Below, piece after piece: positions 1 to 7,854 of a DNA stretch of 25,529 nt. The notes beneath the pieces are model-generated. The model saw only the letters and a list, made by a program, of their open reading frames with translations. It did no database searches and had not been told where the DNA came from. The DNA is taken from contig JBBRUG010000038.1 in assembly GCA_038247995.1 (NCBI GenBank), positions 1 through 25,529 on the forward strand, read 5' to 3'. Both the position numbers and the translations under genes were made by a program. Every line of letters starts with the position of its first letter. Position 1 is the stretch's first letter. The DNA is from JBBRUG01 sp038247995 (GTDB lineage Bacteria; Chloroflexota; Chloroflexia; Chloroflexales; Chloroflexaceae).

Positions 1-351
1 CACATGGGTGCGCCCCTACCCATTGCGGGCGGCATTGCGGGCGGCATTGCGGGCGGCATTGCGGGCGGCATTGCGGACAACATTGCGGGCATTGCGGGCG
101 CTGCGGGCGCTGCGGTACGGGCGGACCCACGTGTCCGCCCACACTTGGGCACCGTGATCCAATGGTTTAAAACTATGACTACCAACGACTACATCCATGG
201 TGTACGGGGGCATGCATGGCCGGCATTTCATACCAGGCTATGGCAGCGCAACTATTACGAACATATTATTCGCAATGCGGATTCCGTGAGCCGCATTCGG
301 AACTATATTGCCGCTAACCCACGCAAATGGCAGCGGGATCGATTTTCGTAA
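1..351 (+). CDS. REP-associated tyrosine transposase (Y1_Tnp/RAYT family), 3' part only
   Basis: The frame is open at the window edge, so the N-terminal part, with the expected HUH motif, lies upstream. The C-terminal half has the typical end of this family: IQWFKTMTTNDYI, then LWQRNYYEHIIRN, containing the region of the catalytic Tyr, then RIRNYIAANPRKW, ending at a TAA at 349-351. These single-strand DNA transposases are known to act on REP-like palindromes. Between the core and the C-terminal part lies an odd low-complexity stretch (IAGG repeated four times, then IADN, IAG, IAGA) encoded by a 12-bp tandem repeat, followed by VRADPRVRPH encoded by a palindrome. The ATG at 4 is probably internal. 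Whether the enzyme is active cannot be judged without the N-terminus. The gene runs convergently into the epimerase remnant. Confidence 0.8.
   Translation, partial: HMGAPLPIAGGIAGGIAGGIAGGIADNIAGIAGAAGAAVRADPRVRPHLGTVIQWFKTMTTNDYIHGVRGHAWPAFHTRLWQRNYYEHIIRNADSVSRIRNYIAANPRKWQRDRFS
22..111 (+). repeat. 12-bp tandem repeat inside the transposase frame
   Basis: The unit ATTGCGGGCGGC occurs four times perfectly (22-33, 34-45, 46-57, 58-69), followed by a variant unit (70-81) and shortened 9- and 12-bp derivatives to about 111. The unit length is a multiple of three, so copy-number changes keep the reading frame and add or remove an IAGG tetrapeptide. Confidence 0.95.
119..140. repeat. REP-like palindrome
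   Basis: GGGCGGAC (119-126) and GTCCGCCC (133-140) form a perfect 8-bp inverted repeat with a 6-nt spacer. A GC-rich short hairpin is the kind of element mobilised by this transposase family. Here it lies within the coding frame of the transposase. Its status as the cognate REP is an inference. Confidence 0.7.
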
Positions 352-393
352 CGCGCACCTCATTCCTGGTTGCCCACAGGCCGCCTACCGATA

Positions 394-1302
394 CTACGCC
401 CGTCGCGGTTGCCCTGCCGCCAACCCGCCGGCCAGCTCCGGCATCTCAGCGCGATACCACGCGATCGTGTCGCGCAACGTATCGCGCAATGGGCGGAAGT
501 TTGCCCCCAACTCATGGGCCGCTTTTGCCGAAGAATATGGGTGTGGCTCGGCAAGCGTGCGTATGCCTTCGAGCGTGGCCAGCACGGGCTGGCCCGTAAT
601 CCGCCCGTAGGTCTCCGAAACCCAGGCGTAACTAAAGGCAAACCAGCGCGGTGCAGCGATCCGCGGCGACGACACGCCGCTCAACTCTTCCAACAAACGG
701 TAGATCTCTGCAAACGGCACCGGCGCCTCCGCACTCACCAGATAGCGTTCGCCGCTGCGGCCTACCTGTGCAGCGCGAATCATGGCTGCCGCCACATCAC
801 GGGCATCTGTCGGCGAACCCCAACCGGGAATGATCACCGGCAAGCGCCGGTTCAGGTAATCGAGCACAATCTGCCCCGCACTCGTCGGCGCTGCATCGCC
901 GGGGCCGAACATCCAGCCCGGCAAAATAAAGGGCACTTCCAGGTTGCTGCTGCGCAGAAACGTCTGCATCTCCGCTTCAACCACCAGTTTACTGCGGAAG
1001 TACAGGTTGTTTTGTACATCTGCATCCGGCGGGGTCGCCTCGTCCGCAGGGTTGGCCTTACCCAGCACGCCCGAAGAGCTTGTATGCACGGCGCGCTTGA
1101 GCCCGTTTGCCTCAGCAACACGTAGAAGCTCAATCGTCGCATCGATATTGAGCGCCTTCAGTGTGGTCCAGTGATCGCCCGGCTGATAATATTCGCGAAA
1201 ATAGGCCGCAGTGTGAAACAATGTGTCGTGGTCGGCCAGCGCCGAAGCAAACCCGCGTACATTCGCCAGGTCGCCCTCAACAATGCGTATGTCGCGGCCA
1301 TT
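394..1302 (-). pseudogene. NAD-dependent epimerase/dehydratase (extended SDR, DFR-like), 5' end deleted
   Basis: From about 1302 down to the TAG at 394 the minus strand encodes a recognisable extended-SDR protein: IVEGDL, then a FHTAAYFREYY segment, a TSSSGVLG strand and the YFRSKLVVE active-site region (YxxxK), then the substrate-binding half with GWMFGPGD. The N-terminal Rossmann strand with GxxGxxG, normally about 50-60 residues before IVEGDL, is missing. The frame stays open to 1692, but that upstream part is only the antisense of the TetR gene and resembles no SDR. I see no convincing start codon with a ribosome site near 1300. Without the NAD-binding loop a working oxidoreductase is unlikely. 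The boundary near 1290-1302 is approximate. Confidence 0.75.
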
Positions 1303-1881
1303 CTCGACGCTGCCGAGGCACTTTTCGCCGAGGTAGGCTATGAATCCGCGACAACAAATGCAATCGCGGCCCGGGCCGGCGTGCCAATCGGATCGGTCTA
1401 CCAGTTCTTCGCCAACAAACAGGCCTTGCTTGACGCCGTTGCCGAGCGGTATCGTTCCGGCGCCGCTGCGCTGTTCGACGCCGTGCTTACCCCGGAAATA
1501 GCCGCGCTGCCTACCCCGGAACTCGTCGAGGTTATTCTCGGCGTTATGGTTGAATTTGGCGCGCAGCGCATCGGCTTCACGCGGATCGTGCTGCATGCCG
1601 GCGCGCACCCCGACCTGGGCGCCGCAGCCACACGCATCCTCACCGAGGTGGCCGTGCGTTTCGACGCCCTGCTTGCCACCCGCGCCGCCCACGTACCTGC
1701 CGAACGCCGCGCCCTAGTTGTACGCCTCAGCCTGACTGCAATCAGCGCCCTGCTCGCCGAAGCAATCGCCGCCAAGCCGCAGGGCGAATCCGCAGTATAC
1801 GCCGTCATCAGCGAAACTAAGTTGATGCTCAGCACCTACCTGGCCGCCGTCGCGCGCCCGACTGACCCGATGCACAACTGA
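1171..1881 (+). CDS. TetR/AcrR-family transcriptional regulator with a chimeric N-terminus
   Basis: Recognisable TetR sequence starts at about position 1291 with AAILDAAEALFAEVGYESATT, followed by IAARAGVPIGSVYQFF, the classic helix-turn-helix, and NKQALLDAVAERY. The rest is an all-helical ligand/dimer domain ending at the TGA at 1879-1881. The HTH is nearly complete, but the usual 10-20 residues before it are absent. The open frame continues upstream through the antisense of the epimerase, with possible GTG starts at 1171 and 1213; neither has a good Shine-Dalgarno. The first 40 residues would then be novel sequence. The regulator may once have controlled the divergent epimerase, as is common for this gene pair. 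Functionality of the chimera is uncertain. Confidence 0.65.
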   Translation: MIARLIIFAKIGRSVKQCVVVGQRRSKPAYIRQVALNNAYVAAILDAAEALFAEVGYESATTNAIAARAGVPIGSVYQFFANKQALLDAVAERYRSGAAALFDAVLTPEIAALPTPELVEVILGVMVEFGAQRIGFTRIVLHAGAHPDLGAAATRILTEVAVRFDALLATRAAHVPAERRALVVRLSLTAISALLAEAIAAKPQGESAVYAVISETKLMLSTYLAAVARPTDPMHN

Positions 1882-2196
1882 CCCGGTGACACATAACCGT
1901 GAAAACCATCACACCCCGCGTGCGTAAGACCGAAGCAGCGCTGCTGCCTGATCCTCTGACCTGTCAAGCGATCGCTCCGGCGCACTGCTTGGGCCCTACC
2001 ATACGTCTGTCGTCCCGCCTACTCCCTCACCTGCCTCACCCCTGCGAACTGCTCCACTGATCAAACTCCGCGCTCCAACGCCCTGCACATGTGAATCCCT
2101 TGCGTTCTGATCATGCAAGGCGTATAATGACGATAACTTTCGGCACGTTTCCCACCTGCATACCGACGGTTGGCTCTCCTATCTCAGGAATGGCGC
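1882..2196. other. Intergenic region upstream of the S1-domain gene
   Basis: This gap of about 315 bp holds the promoter at 2100-2128 near its right end and a short palindrome, AGCAGCGCTGCT, near 1937. I see no coding remnant, RNA gene or terminator with a T-tract in the rest. Confidence 0.6.
2100..2128 (+). promoter_or_regulatory. Sigma-70-type promoter of the S1-domain gene
   Basis: The -35 TTGCGT (2100-2105) and -10 TATAAT (2123-2128) are separated by exactly 17 bp. The predicted transcript starts near 2135 and leaves a leader of about 60 nt before the ATG at 2197. Confidence 0.75.
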
Positions 2197-3468
2197 ATGG
2201 AAGAACTTAAGGGTTTCGCAGCTGCTTCCAATGGGGAGTCTGAAACCGAACCCACCGAACAGCTCCAGCCCGGCGTCGCCGTCGATGACGCCGCAGCTAC
2301 CCACGCCAACGACGCGCTCGACCCCGACCTCGCGTTAGATCACGAGGATCAGGCGCTCATGGAGCAGTTCCTCCGTGACCCTGCACACGACTATCGCAAT
2401 CTGAAGTATGGCGATACCGTCGATGGCAAGATCATGCGCGTAGACCGGGATGAGATCTTGGTCGACATCGGCGCCAAAGCGGAAGGGATCGTTCCGTCGC
2501 GTGAGATGCAGACGATTCCGCCTGAGGATCGTATAAACCTCGAAATTGGCGCCGAACTCCTGGTCTTTATCGTTCAAGCTGAAGACAAAGAAGGCCGGGC
2601 CATCCTCTCCGTCGATAAAGCCCGGCAGGAGAAAAGTTGGCGCATCCTTCAGCAAGCCCACGAGCGGAGCGAAGTTATCACCGCACGCGTTGTGAACTAC
2701 AACAAGGGTGGGTTGCTCGTGAACCTCGATGGTGTGCGCGGATTTGTGCCGGCGTCACAGGTGAGCGGGATTAGTCGTGGCCCGGAAACACAGAAGCAGT
2801 CCGATATGGCCCGGCTGGTCAATACCGATCTCTCGCTCAAAGTGATTGAGATCAATCGGAACCGTAATCGGCTTATTCTCTCAGAGCGCCAGGCAGTTCA
2901 GGAGAGCCGCGAGAGCAAGAAGGACGAACTACTCTCAACGCTTCGTGAAGGCGATGTCCGTACCGGATCAATCAGTTCGGTCTGCGATTTCGGCGCCTTT
3001 GTCGATATCGGTGGCGCCGACGGACTGGTCCATCTCTCTGAGATTTCCTGGAGTCGGGTTAAACATCCCGGCGAGGTGCTCAAGGTCGGCGATCAGGTGC
3101 AGGTGCAAATCCTGAGCATCGACAACGACCGCAAACGGATTGCTCTCTCGATCAAGCGCACCCAGAGTGAACCCTGGACGCGCGTCGGCGAGCGCTATCA
3201 GCTCGGCCAGATCGTGGAAGGCACCATTACCCAGCTTGCGTCGTTCGGTGCCTTCGCCCGCATCGAAGACGGCATCGAAGGGCTCATTCACATCTCCGAG
3301 ATGGGTGATGAGCGCATCCAGCACCCCAAAGAACTCGTTGCTGAAGACCAAGTGGTGCAGGCCCGCATTATTCGGATTGATCCCGCGCGGAAGCGGATGG
3401 GCTTGAGTTTGCGCCTCTCGCACGAGGGAGGTGAGGAGTCTGCCCCCGCCGCCGACGATGAAGCATAA
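2197..3468 (+). CDS. rpsA: S1 RNA-binding domain protein, 30S ribosomal protein S1 homologue
   Basis: A 423-residue protein with an acidic N-terminal tail and four S1 (OB-fold) domains at about residues 68-140, 158-231, 249-321 and 334-408. Domains 3 and 4 carry the clearest signatures (DFGAFVDIGGADGLVHLSE and SFGAFARI then GLIHISEM). Four-domain forms are usual in several bacterial phyla, against six in E. coli. S1 binds mRNA and helps load it on the 30S subunit. The ATG at 2197 is preferred over the TTG at 2170 because AGGA (2186-2189) sits 7 nt before it. The gene has its own strong promoter and is followed by a 250-bp gap before clpC, so it is probably monocistronic. The rpsA symbol rests on domain content; a general S1 protein is the alternative. 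Confidence 0.85.
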   Translation: MEELKGFAAASNGESETEPTEQLQPGVAVDDAAATHANDALDPDLALDHEDQALMEQFLRDPAHDYRNLKYGDTVDGKIMRVDRDEILVDIGAKAEGIVPSREMQTIPPEDRINLEIGAELLVFIVQAEDKEGRAILSVDKARQEKSWRILQQAHERSEVITARVVNYNKGGLLVNLDGVRGFVPASQVSGISRGPETQKQSDMARLVNTDLSLKVIEINRNRNRLILSERQAVQESRESKKDELLSTLREGDVRTGSISSVCDFGAFVDIGGADGLVHLSEISWSRVKHPGEVLKVGDQVQVQILSIDNDRKRIALSIKRTQSEPWTRVGERYQLGQIVEGTITQLASFGAFARIEDGIEGLIHISEMGDERIQHPKELVAEDQVVQARIIRIDPARKRMGLSLRLSHEGGEESAPAADDEA

Positions 3469-3514
3469 CAGGGTCTACGCAGCGTTGCGTGTTCTCTGTC
3501 TCGCTCGAATGGCG

Positions 3515-3538
3515 CCAGGAGTACGGCAACTCTCCTGG
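3515..3538 (+). terminator. Possible weak terminator hairpin after the S1 gene
   Basis: CCAGGAG (3515-3521) pairs with CTCCTGG (3532-3538) across a 10-nt loop. No T-tract follows, so intrinsic termination is doubtful. Confidence 0.3.
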
Positions 3539-3596
3539 TCAACGCCGCCTAACCCCGCAGAGCATCAGCAAACCCAAAGCTGCTGTTAGACCAACC

Positions 3597-3629
3597 ATAT
3601 ATGTGGAGTCCCGATGCCTCCACATATAT
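3597..3629. promoter_or_regulatory. 12-bp inverted repeat with 9-nt spacer upstream of clpC, candidate operator
   Basis: ATATATGTGGAG (3597-3608) is perfectly repeated in inverted form at 3618-3629, with a 9-nt spacer. It lies about 90 bp before the clpC start and has no T-tract, so a protein-binding site is more likely than a terminator. The geometry (long arms, N9 spacer) resembles the CIRCE element of the HrcA repressor, but the sequence is different. Confidence 0.5.
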
Positions 3630-3720
3630 CGGCTCTGCGTATCTATCGGGCATCGGTTCCTTTGTACCCATTCCCTGTGGGCGGCTCAGCGGTTCCAGGG
3701 ACAGCTAGTGGAGAACATGT

Positions 3721-6258
3721 ATGTCTGACCTCTACAGCAAATTCACCAAGCGGGCCAAGCAAGTGTTGCAGCTCGCCACCGAAGAGGCACGCAACTTTAA
3801 TCACCCGTACATCGGCACCGAGCATATTCTTCTCGGCCTGATTCGTGAGAGTGAAGGTATCGCTGCTCGCGTGCTCGACGATCTCGGGGTGAAGTTGGCT
3901 CAGGCCCGCAGCGCCGTCGAGTTTATCGTCGGCATCGGTGAAGGCTCGCCGGTCACCGATCAGGAGCTTACCGCTCGTGCGCAAAAGGTGGTCAAGTATG
4001 CAATTGAAGAGGCTAACCGCCTCAATCATCACTATATCGGCACCGAACACCTGTTGCTTGGCCTGGTGCGCAATGGCGAGGGTGTCGCTACCGGCGTGCT
4101 CGACATTATGGGCGTAAGCCTGGAGCAGGTGCGCAATCAGGTGATGCGCGTTCTGCGTCACGGCACCGCCGGTACCGCCGAACAACGCGGCGCCAGCGGC
4201 GGGACACCGGCCCAGCGCCAATCCAAAACGCCGTATCTCGATGCACTCGGCACCGACCTCACCGAGATGGCCGAGGCTGGTCGCCTCGACCCAATCATTG
4301 GTCGCTCACACGAAATCGAGCGCGTGATCCAGATCCTCTCACGCCGGACGAAGAACAACCCAGCCCTGATCGGCGAACCCGGCGTCGGTAAAACCGCCAT
4401 CGTCGAAGGCCTCGCCCAGCGGATCATTCAGGGCGATGTACCCGACAGCATCAAGGGTAAGCGCGTGGTGACGCTCGATATGGGCGCCCTTGTCGCCGGC
4501 ACCAAGTATCGCGGCCAGTTCGAAGAACGGCTCAAGCGGGTGATCGATGAGATCAAGGAAACCCGCTGTATCCTCTTCATCGATGAGTTCCACACGATCA
4601 TCGGCGCCGGCGGCGCTGAAGGCACGCTGGATGCGGCCAACATTCTCAAGCCGGCCCTCTCACGCGGCGAACTCCAGACGATCGGCGCGACCACGCTCGA
4701 TGAATATCGCAAGTATATCGAGCGCGATGCCGCTCTGGAGCGGCGTTTCCAGCCGGTAATGGTCGATGAGCCGTCGCTCGATGACACGGTGCTGATCCTG
4801 CGCGGGATCAAGAGCCGCTACGAAGATTTCCACCAATTGCAAATCTCCGACGAGGCGATCAAGGCGGCGGCGGCCCTCTCGGCGCGCTACGTGCCCGACC
4901 GCCAGCTCCCCGATAAGGCGATCGACCTGATCGATGAGGCGGCCAGCCGCGTACGAATGTATCGCTCGGCCACGCCACCTCAGCTTCGTGACGCATTGCG
5001 CGGACTCGAAGCACTGCGCAAAGAGAAGGAAGCCGCGATCGAGGACAAGCAGTTCAATCTCGCCAACGACCTGCGTGAGCGCGAGGAGCGCATGCAGGGC
5101 CGCATTGAGGTTATCGAGCGCGAAATGGGTGCCGCCAGCGGCGAAGAGCGCGCAATCGAGCGCCCCTACGTCACCGAAGAAGATATCGCCGAAGTTATCG
5201 GCATGTGGACGGGTATCCCTGTCACTCGCCTCAAGGGCGATGAAACGGCCCGCCTGATGCAGATGGAGGAATTCCTCCATGGTCGTGTGATCGGCCAGCA
5301 AGAAGCGATCGTTACGATCTCCAAGGCCGTCCGTCGCGCACGCGCCGGCCTAAAAGATCCCAAGCGCCCGATTGGCAGTTTCATCTTCCTTGGCCCCACC
5401 GGCGTAGGCAAGACCGAGCTCGCCAAAACGCTCGCCGAGTTCATGTTCGGCTCCGAAGAGGCGCTGATCAAGATCGACATGTCCGAGTTCCAGGAGCGCC
5501 ATACCACATCACGCCTCGTCGGCTCGCCTCCCGGCTACGTCGGCTATGGCGAGGGCGGCCAACTCACCGACGCCGTGCGCCGCAAGCCGTACAGCGTAGT
5601 GCTCTTCGATGAGATCGAGAAGGCTCACCCCGATGCCTTTAACCTGTTACTCCAGGTGCTGGAAGATGGCAACCTGACCGACGGCAAGGGCCGCAAGGTG
5701 GACTTCCGCAACACGATCATCATCATGACTTCGAACGTCGGCACCGAGCACATCCGCCGTGCCTCGCGGATCGGCTTCGGCGGCAACGCCAGCGAGATCG
5801 ACCTCGTCGACACCCGCCGCAAGGTCGATGATGCGCTGAAACAACTCTTCCGACCCGAGTTCCTCAACCGGATCGACGCGACGATCATCTTCCACCCGCT
5901 GACCACCGAGGAGATCCATCAGATCACCACGATCATGCTCAAGCGGGTACAGAATCAGCTCGACGAGCACCAGATGAAGATCGAGGTCGAGCGCGATGCG
6001 CTTGATCTACTCGCCCGCCGCGGCTACGACCCAGCCTTCGGGGCACGTCCGCTGCGCCGGATTATTACCAACCTGATCGAAGACCCGCTCGCTGAAGGCT
6101 TGCTTGCCGGGCGCTTCCAGGCTGGTGATACCGTAGTCATCGACACCGAAGAGGATCTGCTGCGTCTGCGCGCCCGCCGCCAGATCGATATCGATGACGA
6201 AGCTGCAGGCAACAACGCAGAAACCGACGCGACCGAGGAAAGCCCGGCGCTCGTGTAA
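3721..6258 (+). CDS. clpC: ATP-dependent Clp protease ATP-binding subunit ClpC
   Basis: An 845-residue Hsp100 unfoldase of usual ClpC length. Two ClpN repeats (about residues 5-145) are followed by AAA+ module 1 with Walker A GEPGVGKT near residue 218 and ILFIDE as Walker B. A middle UVR motif sits near residue 441 (EDKQFNLANDLREREE), which marks ClpC rather than ClpA or ClpB. AAA+ module 2 has GPTGVGKTEL near residue 558 and VVLFDEIEKAH. Family knowledge: ClpC hexamers unfold substrates and feed them to ClpP, often through adaptors; clpP is not in the window. GGAG (3710-3713) lies 7 nt before the ATG. A perfect inverted repeat upstream (3597-3629) may be its stress operator. The ORF ends in an acidic tail. 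Confidence 0.97.
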   Translation: MSDLYSKFTKRAKQVLQLATEEARNFNHPYIGTEHILLGLIRESEGIAARVLDDLGVKLAQARSAVEFIVGIGEGSPVTDQELTARAQKVVKYAIEEANRLNHHYIGTEHLLLGLVRNGEGVATGVLDIMGVSLEQVRNQVMRVLRHGTAGTAEQRGASGGTPAQRQSKTPYLDALGTDLTEMAEAGRLDPIIGRSHEIERVIQILSRRTKNNPALIGEPGVGKTAIVEGLAQRIIQGDVPDSIKGKRVVTLDMGALVAGTKYRGQFEERLKRVIDEIKETRCILFIDEFHTIIGAGGAEGTLDAANILKPALSRGELQTIGATTLDEYRKYIERDAALERRFQPVMVDEPSLDDTVLILRGIKSRYEDFHQLQISDEAIKAAAALSARYVPDRQLPDKAIDLIDEAASRVRMYRSATPPQLRDALRGLEALRKEKEAAIEDKQFNLANDLREREERMQGRIEVIEREMGAASGEERAIERPYVTEEDIAEVIGMWTGIPVTRLKGDETARLMQMEEFLHGRVIGQQEAIVTISKAVRRARAGLKDPKRPIGSFIFLGPTGVGKTELAKTLAEFMFGSEEALIKIDMSEFQERHTTSRLVGSPPGYVGYGEGGQLTDAVRRKPYSVVLFDEIEKAHPDAFNLLLQVLEDGNLTDGKGRKVDFRNTIIIMTSNVGTEHIRRASRIGFGGNASEIDLVDTRRKVDDALKQLFRPEFLNRIDATIIFHPLTTEEIHQITTIMLKRVQNQLDEHQMKIEVERDALDLLARRGYDPAFGARPLRRIITNLIEDPLAEGLLAGRFQAGDTVVIDTEEDLLRLRARRQIDIDDEAAGNNAETDATEESPALV

Positions 6259-6280
6259 CTCGCCGCCGCCAGTTCACTTC

Positions 6281-6395
6281 CCGCTTAGGGTGCCCCTTCT
6301 GGGCGCCCTTCGCTTACTCTTCCTCCGTTCGGGCGTCCCTCGTGGACGCCTTTCACCTACCCTTCCCCGTTCGGGCGTCCCTCGTGGGCGCCCTT
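6281..6395 (+). terminator. Three tandem terminator-like hairpins in a 42-bp degenerate repeat
   Basis: Three successive stem-loops follow clpC. Stem 1 is 6287-6295/6301-6309 (9 bp, one G-U), stem 2 is 6332-6338/6344-6350 (7 bp, then TTT), and stem 3 is 6373-6380/6386-6393 (8 bp, one G-U, then TT). Each has a 5-nt loop; stems 2 and 3 share the loop CTCGT. The hairpins recur with a period of about 42 bp, and flanks such as CCGTTCGGGCGTCCCTCGTG are repeated. Poor T-tracts make efficiency uncertain; together they probably end the clpC transcript. Confidence 0.65.
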
Positions 6396-6412
6396 GTATA
6401 TCTACTCAGTGG

Positions 6413-6418
6413 TATAAT
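6413..6418 (+). promoter_or_regulatory. -10 element of a leaderless radA promoter
   Basis: TATAAT ends 6 nt before the radA ATG (6425), so transcription should start at or next to the start codon. No good -35 is visible and no Shine-Dalgarno precedes the ATG. Confidence 0.65.
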
Positions 6419-6424
6419 CTCCTC

Positions 6425-7795
6425 ATGGCAAAGACGCGCACGATCTTTGTGTGTCAGCAGTGTGGCGCCCAGCAAGCCCGCTGGATGGGCAAATGCCCCG
6501 ACTGCAACACCTGGGATAGCCTCGTTGAGCAGGTAGAGAACCGCGGCCCCGCTCGCCGAACTTCCGGAACCCTCACCAATGCTACCAATCGCCCGACCCG
6601 CCTGCGCGATCTACCGACCGGCGGTGTCGAGCGCTTACCCGTGTACGCCGCTGAACTGAGCCGCGTCCTCGGCGGTGGTCTTGTACCCGGCTCAGTGGTG
6701 CTGATCGGCGGTGATCCGGGCGTGGGGAAATCTACCCTGCTGGGCCAGGTTGCTTCGCACTTCGCCGCCGGCGTCGGCCCGGCGCTCTATGTCAGTGCCG
6801 AAGAATCGGCCCAGCAGATCAAACTGCGCGCCGAACGCCTCGGCCTCAACGCCGATAATCTATATGTCTACTCTGAGAATGCGCTAGAGACGATTCTCGA
6901 ACAGATCCGCGAACTGCAACCGAAACTGGTGATCATCGACTCGATCCAGACGGTCTATCTTCAAGAGTTGAGCAGCGCTGCCGGCAGTGTCAGTCAGGTG
7001 CGCGAAGGCGCGCTGCGCCTGATGCAACTCGCCAAAGAGCTCAACATTCCGATCTTCCTCGTCGGTCATGTAACCAAAGAGGGCGCAATCGCTGGGCCGC
7101 GCGTGCTTGAGCATATCGTCGATGTAGTGCTCTACCTTGAAGGCGATCGCTTCCAGCACTTCCGACTCTTGCGCGGCGTAAAGAACCGCTTTGGTTCAAC
7201 CAATGAGGTCGGTGTGTTTGAAATGGCCGGCGATGGCTTGCGCGAAGTACTGAACCCCTCTGAAGTTTTCCTCGCCGAGCGCAACGCCGGCGCTCCCGGC
7301 TCAACAGTCGTGGTGATGATGGAAGGCACGCGCCCACTGCTGGTTGAAGTACAGGCGCTCACCTCAAATACCAACAGCAATCAGCCCCGCCGCACTACTA
7401 ACGGCTTCGACCCGAACCGCCTGCTGATGCTCACCGCTGTGCTCACCAAGCGCGTTGGCCTGCCGTTGTTTAACCAGGATATTTATGTCAATATTGTCGG
7501 TGGGCTGCGCATTAGCGAACCCGCCGCCGACCTGGCTGTTGCCGTCGCGATTGCCTCGTCGTATCGCAACCAGCACGTCGATCCGCAGATGGTCTTTCTC
7601 GGTGAAGTAGGCCTCTCCGGCGAACTACGCAGCGTCAGTCAGGCCGACCGCCGGCTTAGCGAGGCGGCCAAGCTTGGCTTTAGCCGCGCCGTAGTCCCCA
7701 GTGTCGCTCGCATCGATGCGCCCGAAGGTCTGCAACTGCTGCCCGCGCCGGCCCTGAGCGATGTGATTGAACTCCTTACGCATTCCAATTCGTAG
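6425..7795 (+). CDS. radA: DNA repair protein RadA (Sms)
   Basis: A 456-residue protein with the full RadA layout: an N-terminal zinc finger (C10, C13, C24, C27), a RecA-like ATPase with Walker A GGDPGVGKST at residues 95-104, the RadA-specific KNRFG motif at 253-257, and a C-terminal Lon-protease-like domain. Family knowledge: RadA helps process branched recombination intermediates as a DnaB-like helicase. The ATG at 6425 is chosen because the zinc finger starts right after it; the upstream extension of the frame overlaps clpC and reads through the hairpins. The start lies 7 nt after a TATAAT, so the mRNA is probably leaderless. The next gene follows after 59 bp. Confidence 0.96.
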   Translation: MAKTRTIFVCQQCGAQQARWMGKCPDCNTWDSLVEQVENRGPARRTSGTLTNATNRPTRLRDLPTGGVERLPVYAAELSRVLGGGLVPGSVVLIGGDPGVGKSTLLGQVASHFAAGVGPALYVSAEESAQQIKLRAERLGLNADNLYVYSENALETILEQIRELQPKLVIIDSIQTVYLQELSSAAGSVSQVREGALRLMQLAKELNIPIFLVGHVTKEGAIAGPRVLEHIVDVVLYLEGDRFQHFRLLRGVKNRFGSTNEVGVFEMAGDGLREVLNPSEVFLAERNAGAPGSTVVVMMEGTRPLLVEVQALTSNTNSNQPRRTTNGFDPNRLLMLTAVLTKRVGLPLFNQDIYVNIVGGLRISEPAADLAVAVAIASSYRNQHVDPQMVFLGEVGLSGELRSVSQADRRLSEAAKLGFSRAVVPSVARIDAPEGLQLLPAPALSDVIELLTHSNS

Positions 7796-7854
7796 CGCGA
7801 TCGGCAAAAAACTTTGTCTGCTATGCAGATCAATATACATACGGCTTCTGGCTT

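Noticed and set aside
22..111. Short CRISPR-like array
   Set aside because: The units are contiguous 12-mers without spacers and in frame with a transposase; this is a simple tandem repeat.
1303..1692. Upstream extension of the epimerase frame on the minus strand
   Set aside because: It is antisense to the TetR coding sequence and has no SDR features; treated as an open frame by chance.
2170..2196. TTG start for the S1-domain gene
   Set aside because: The ATG at 2197 has AGGA at 7 nt and is a better codon; the TTG has no ribosome site.
6194..6424. N-terminal extension of RadA
   Set aside because: It overlaps clpC and passes through the terminator hairpins; RadA proteins begin right before the zinc finger, as at 6425.
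7814..7839. Promoter for the PIN-TRAM gene (TTGTCT, TATACA)
   Set aside because: The spacer is only 14 bp; read-through from radA is a simpler explanation.
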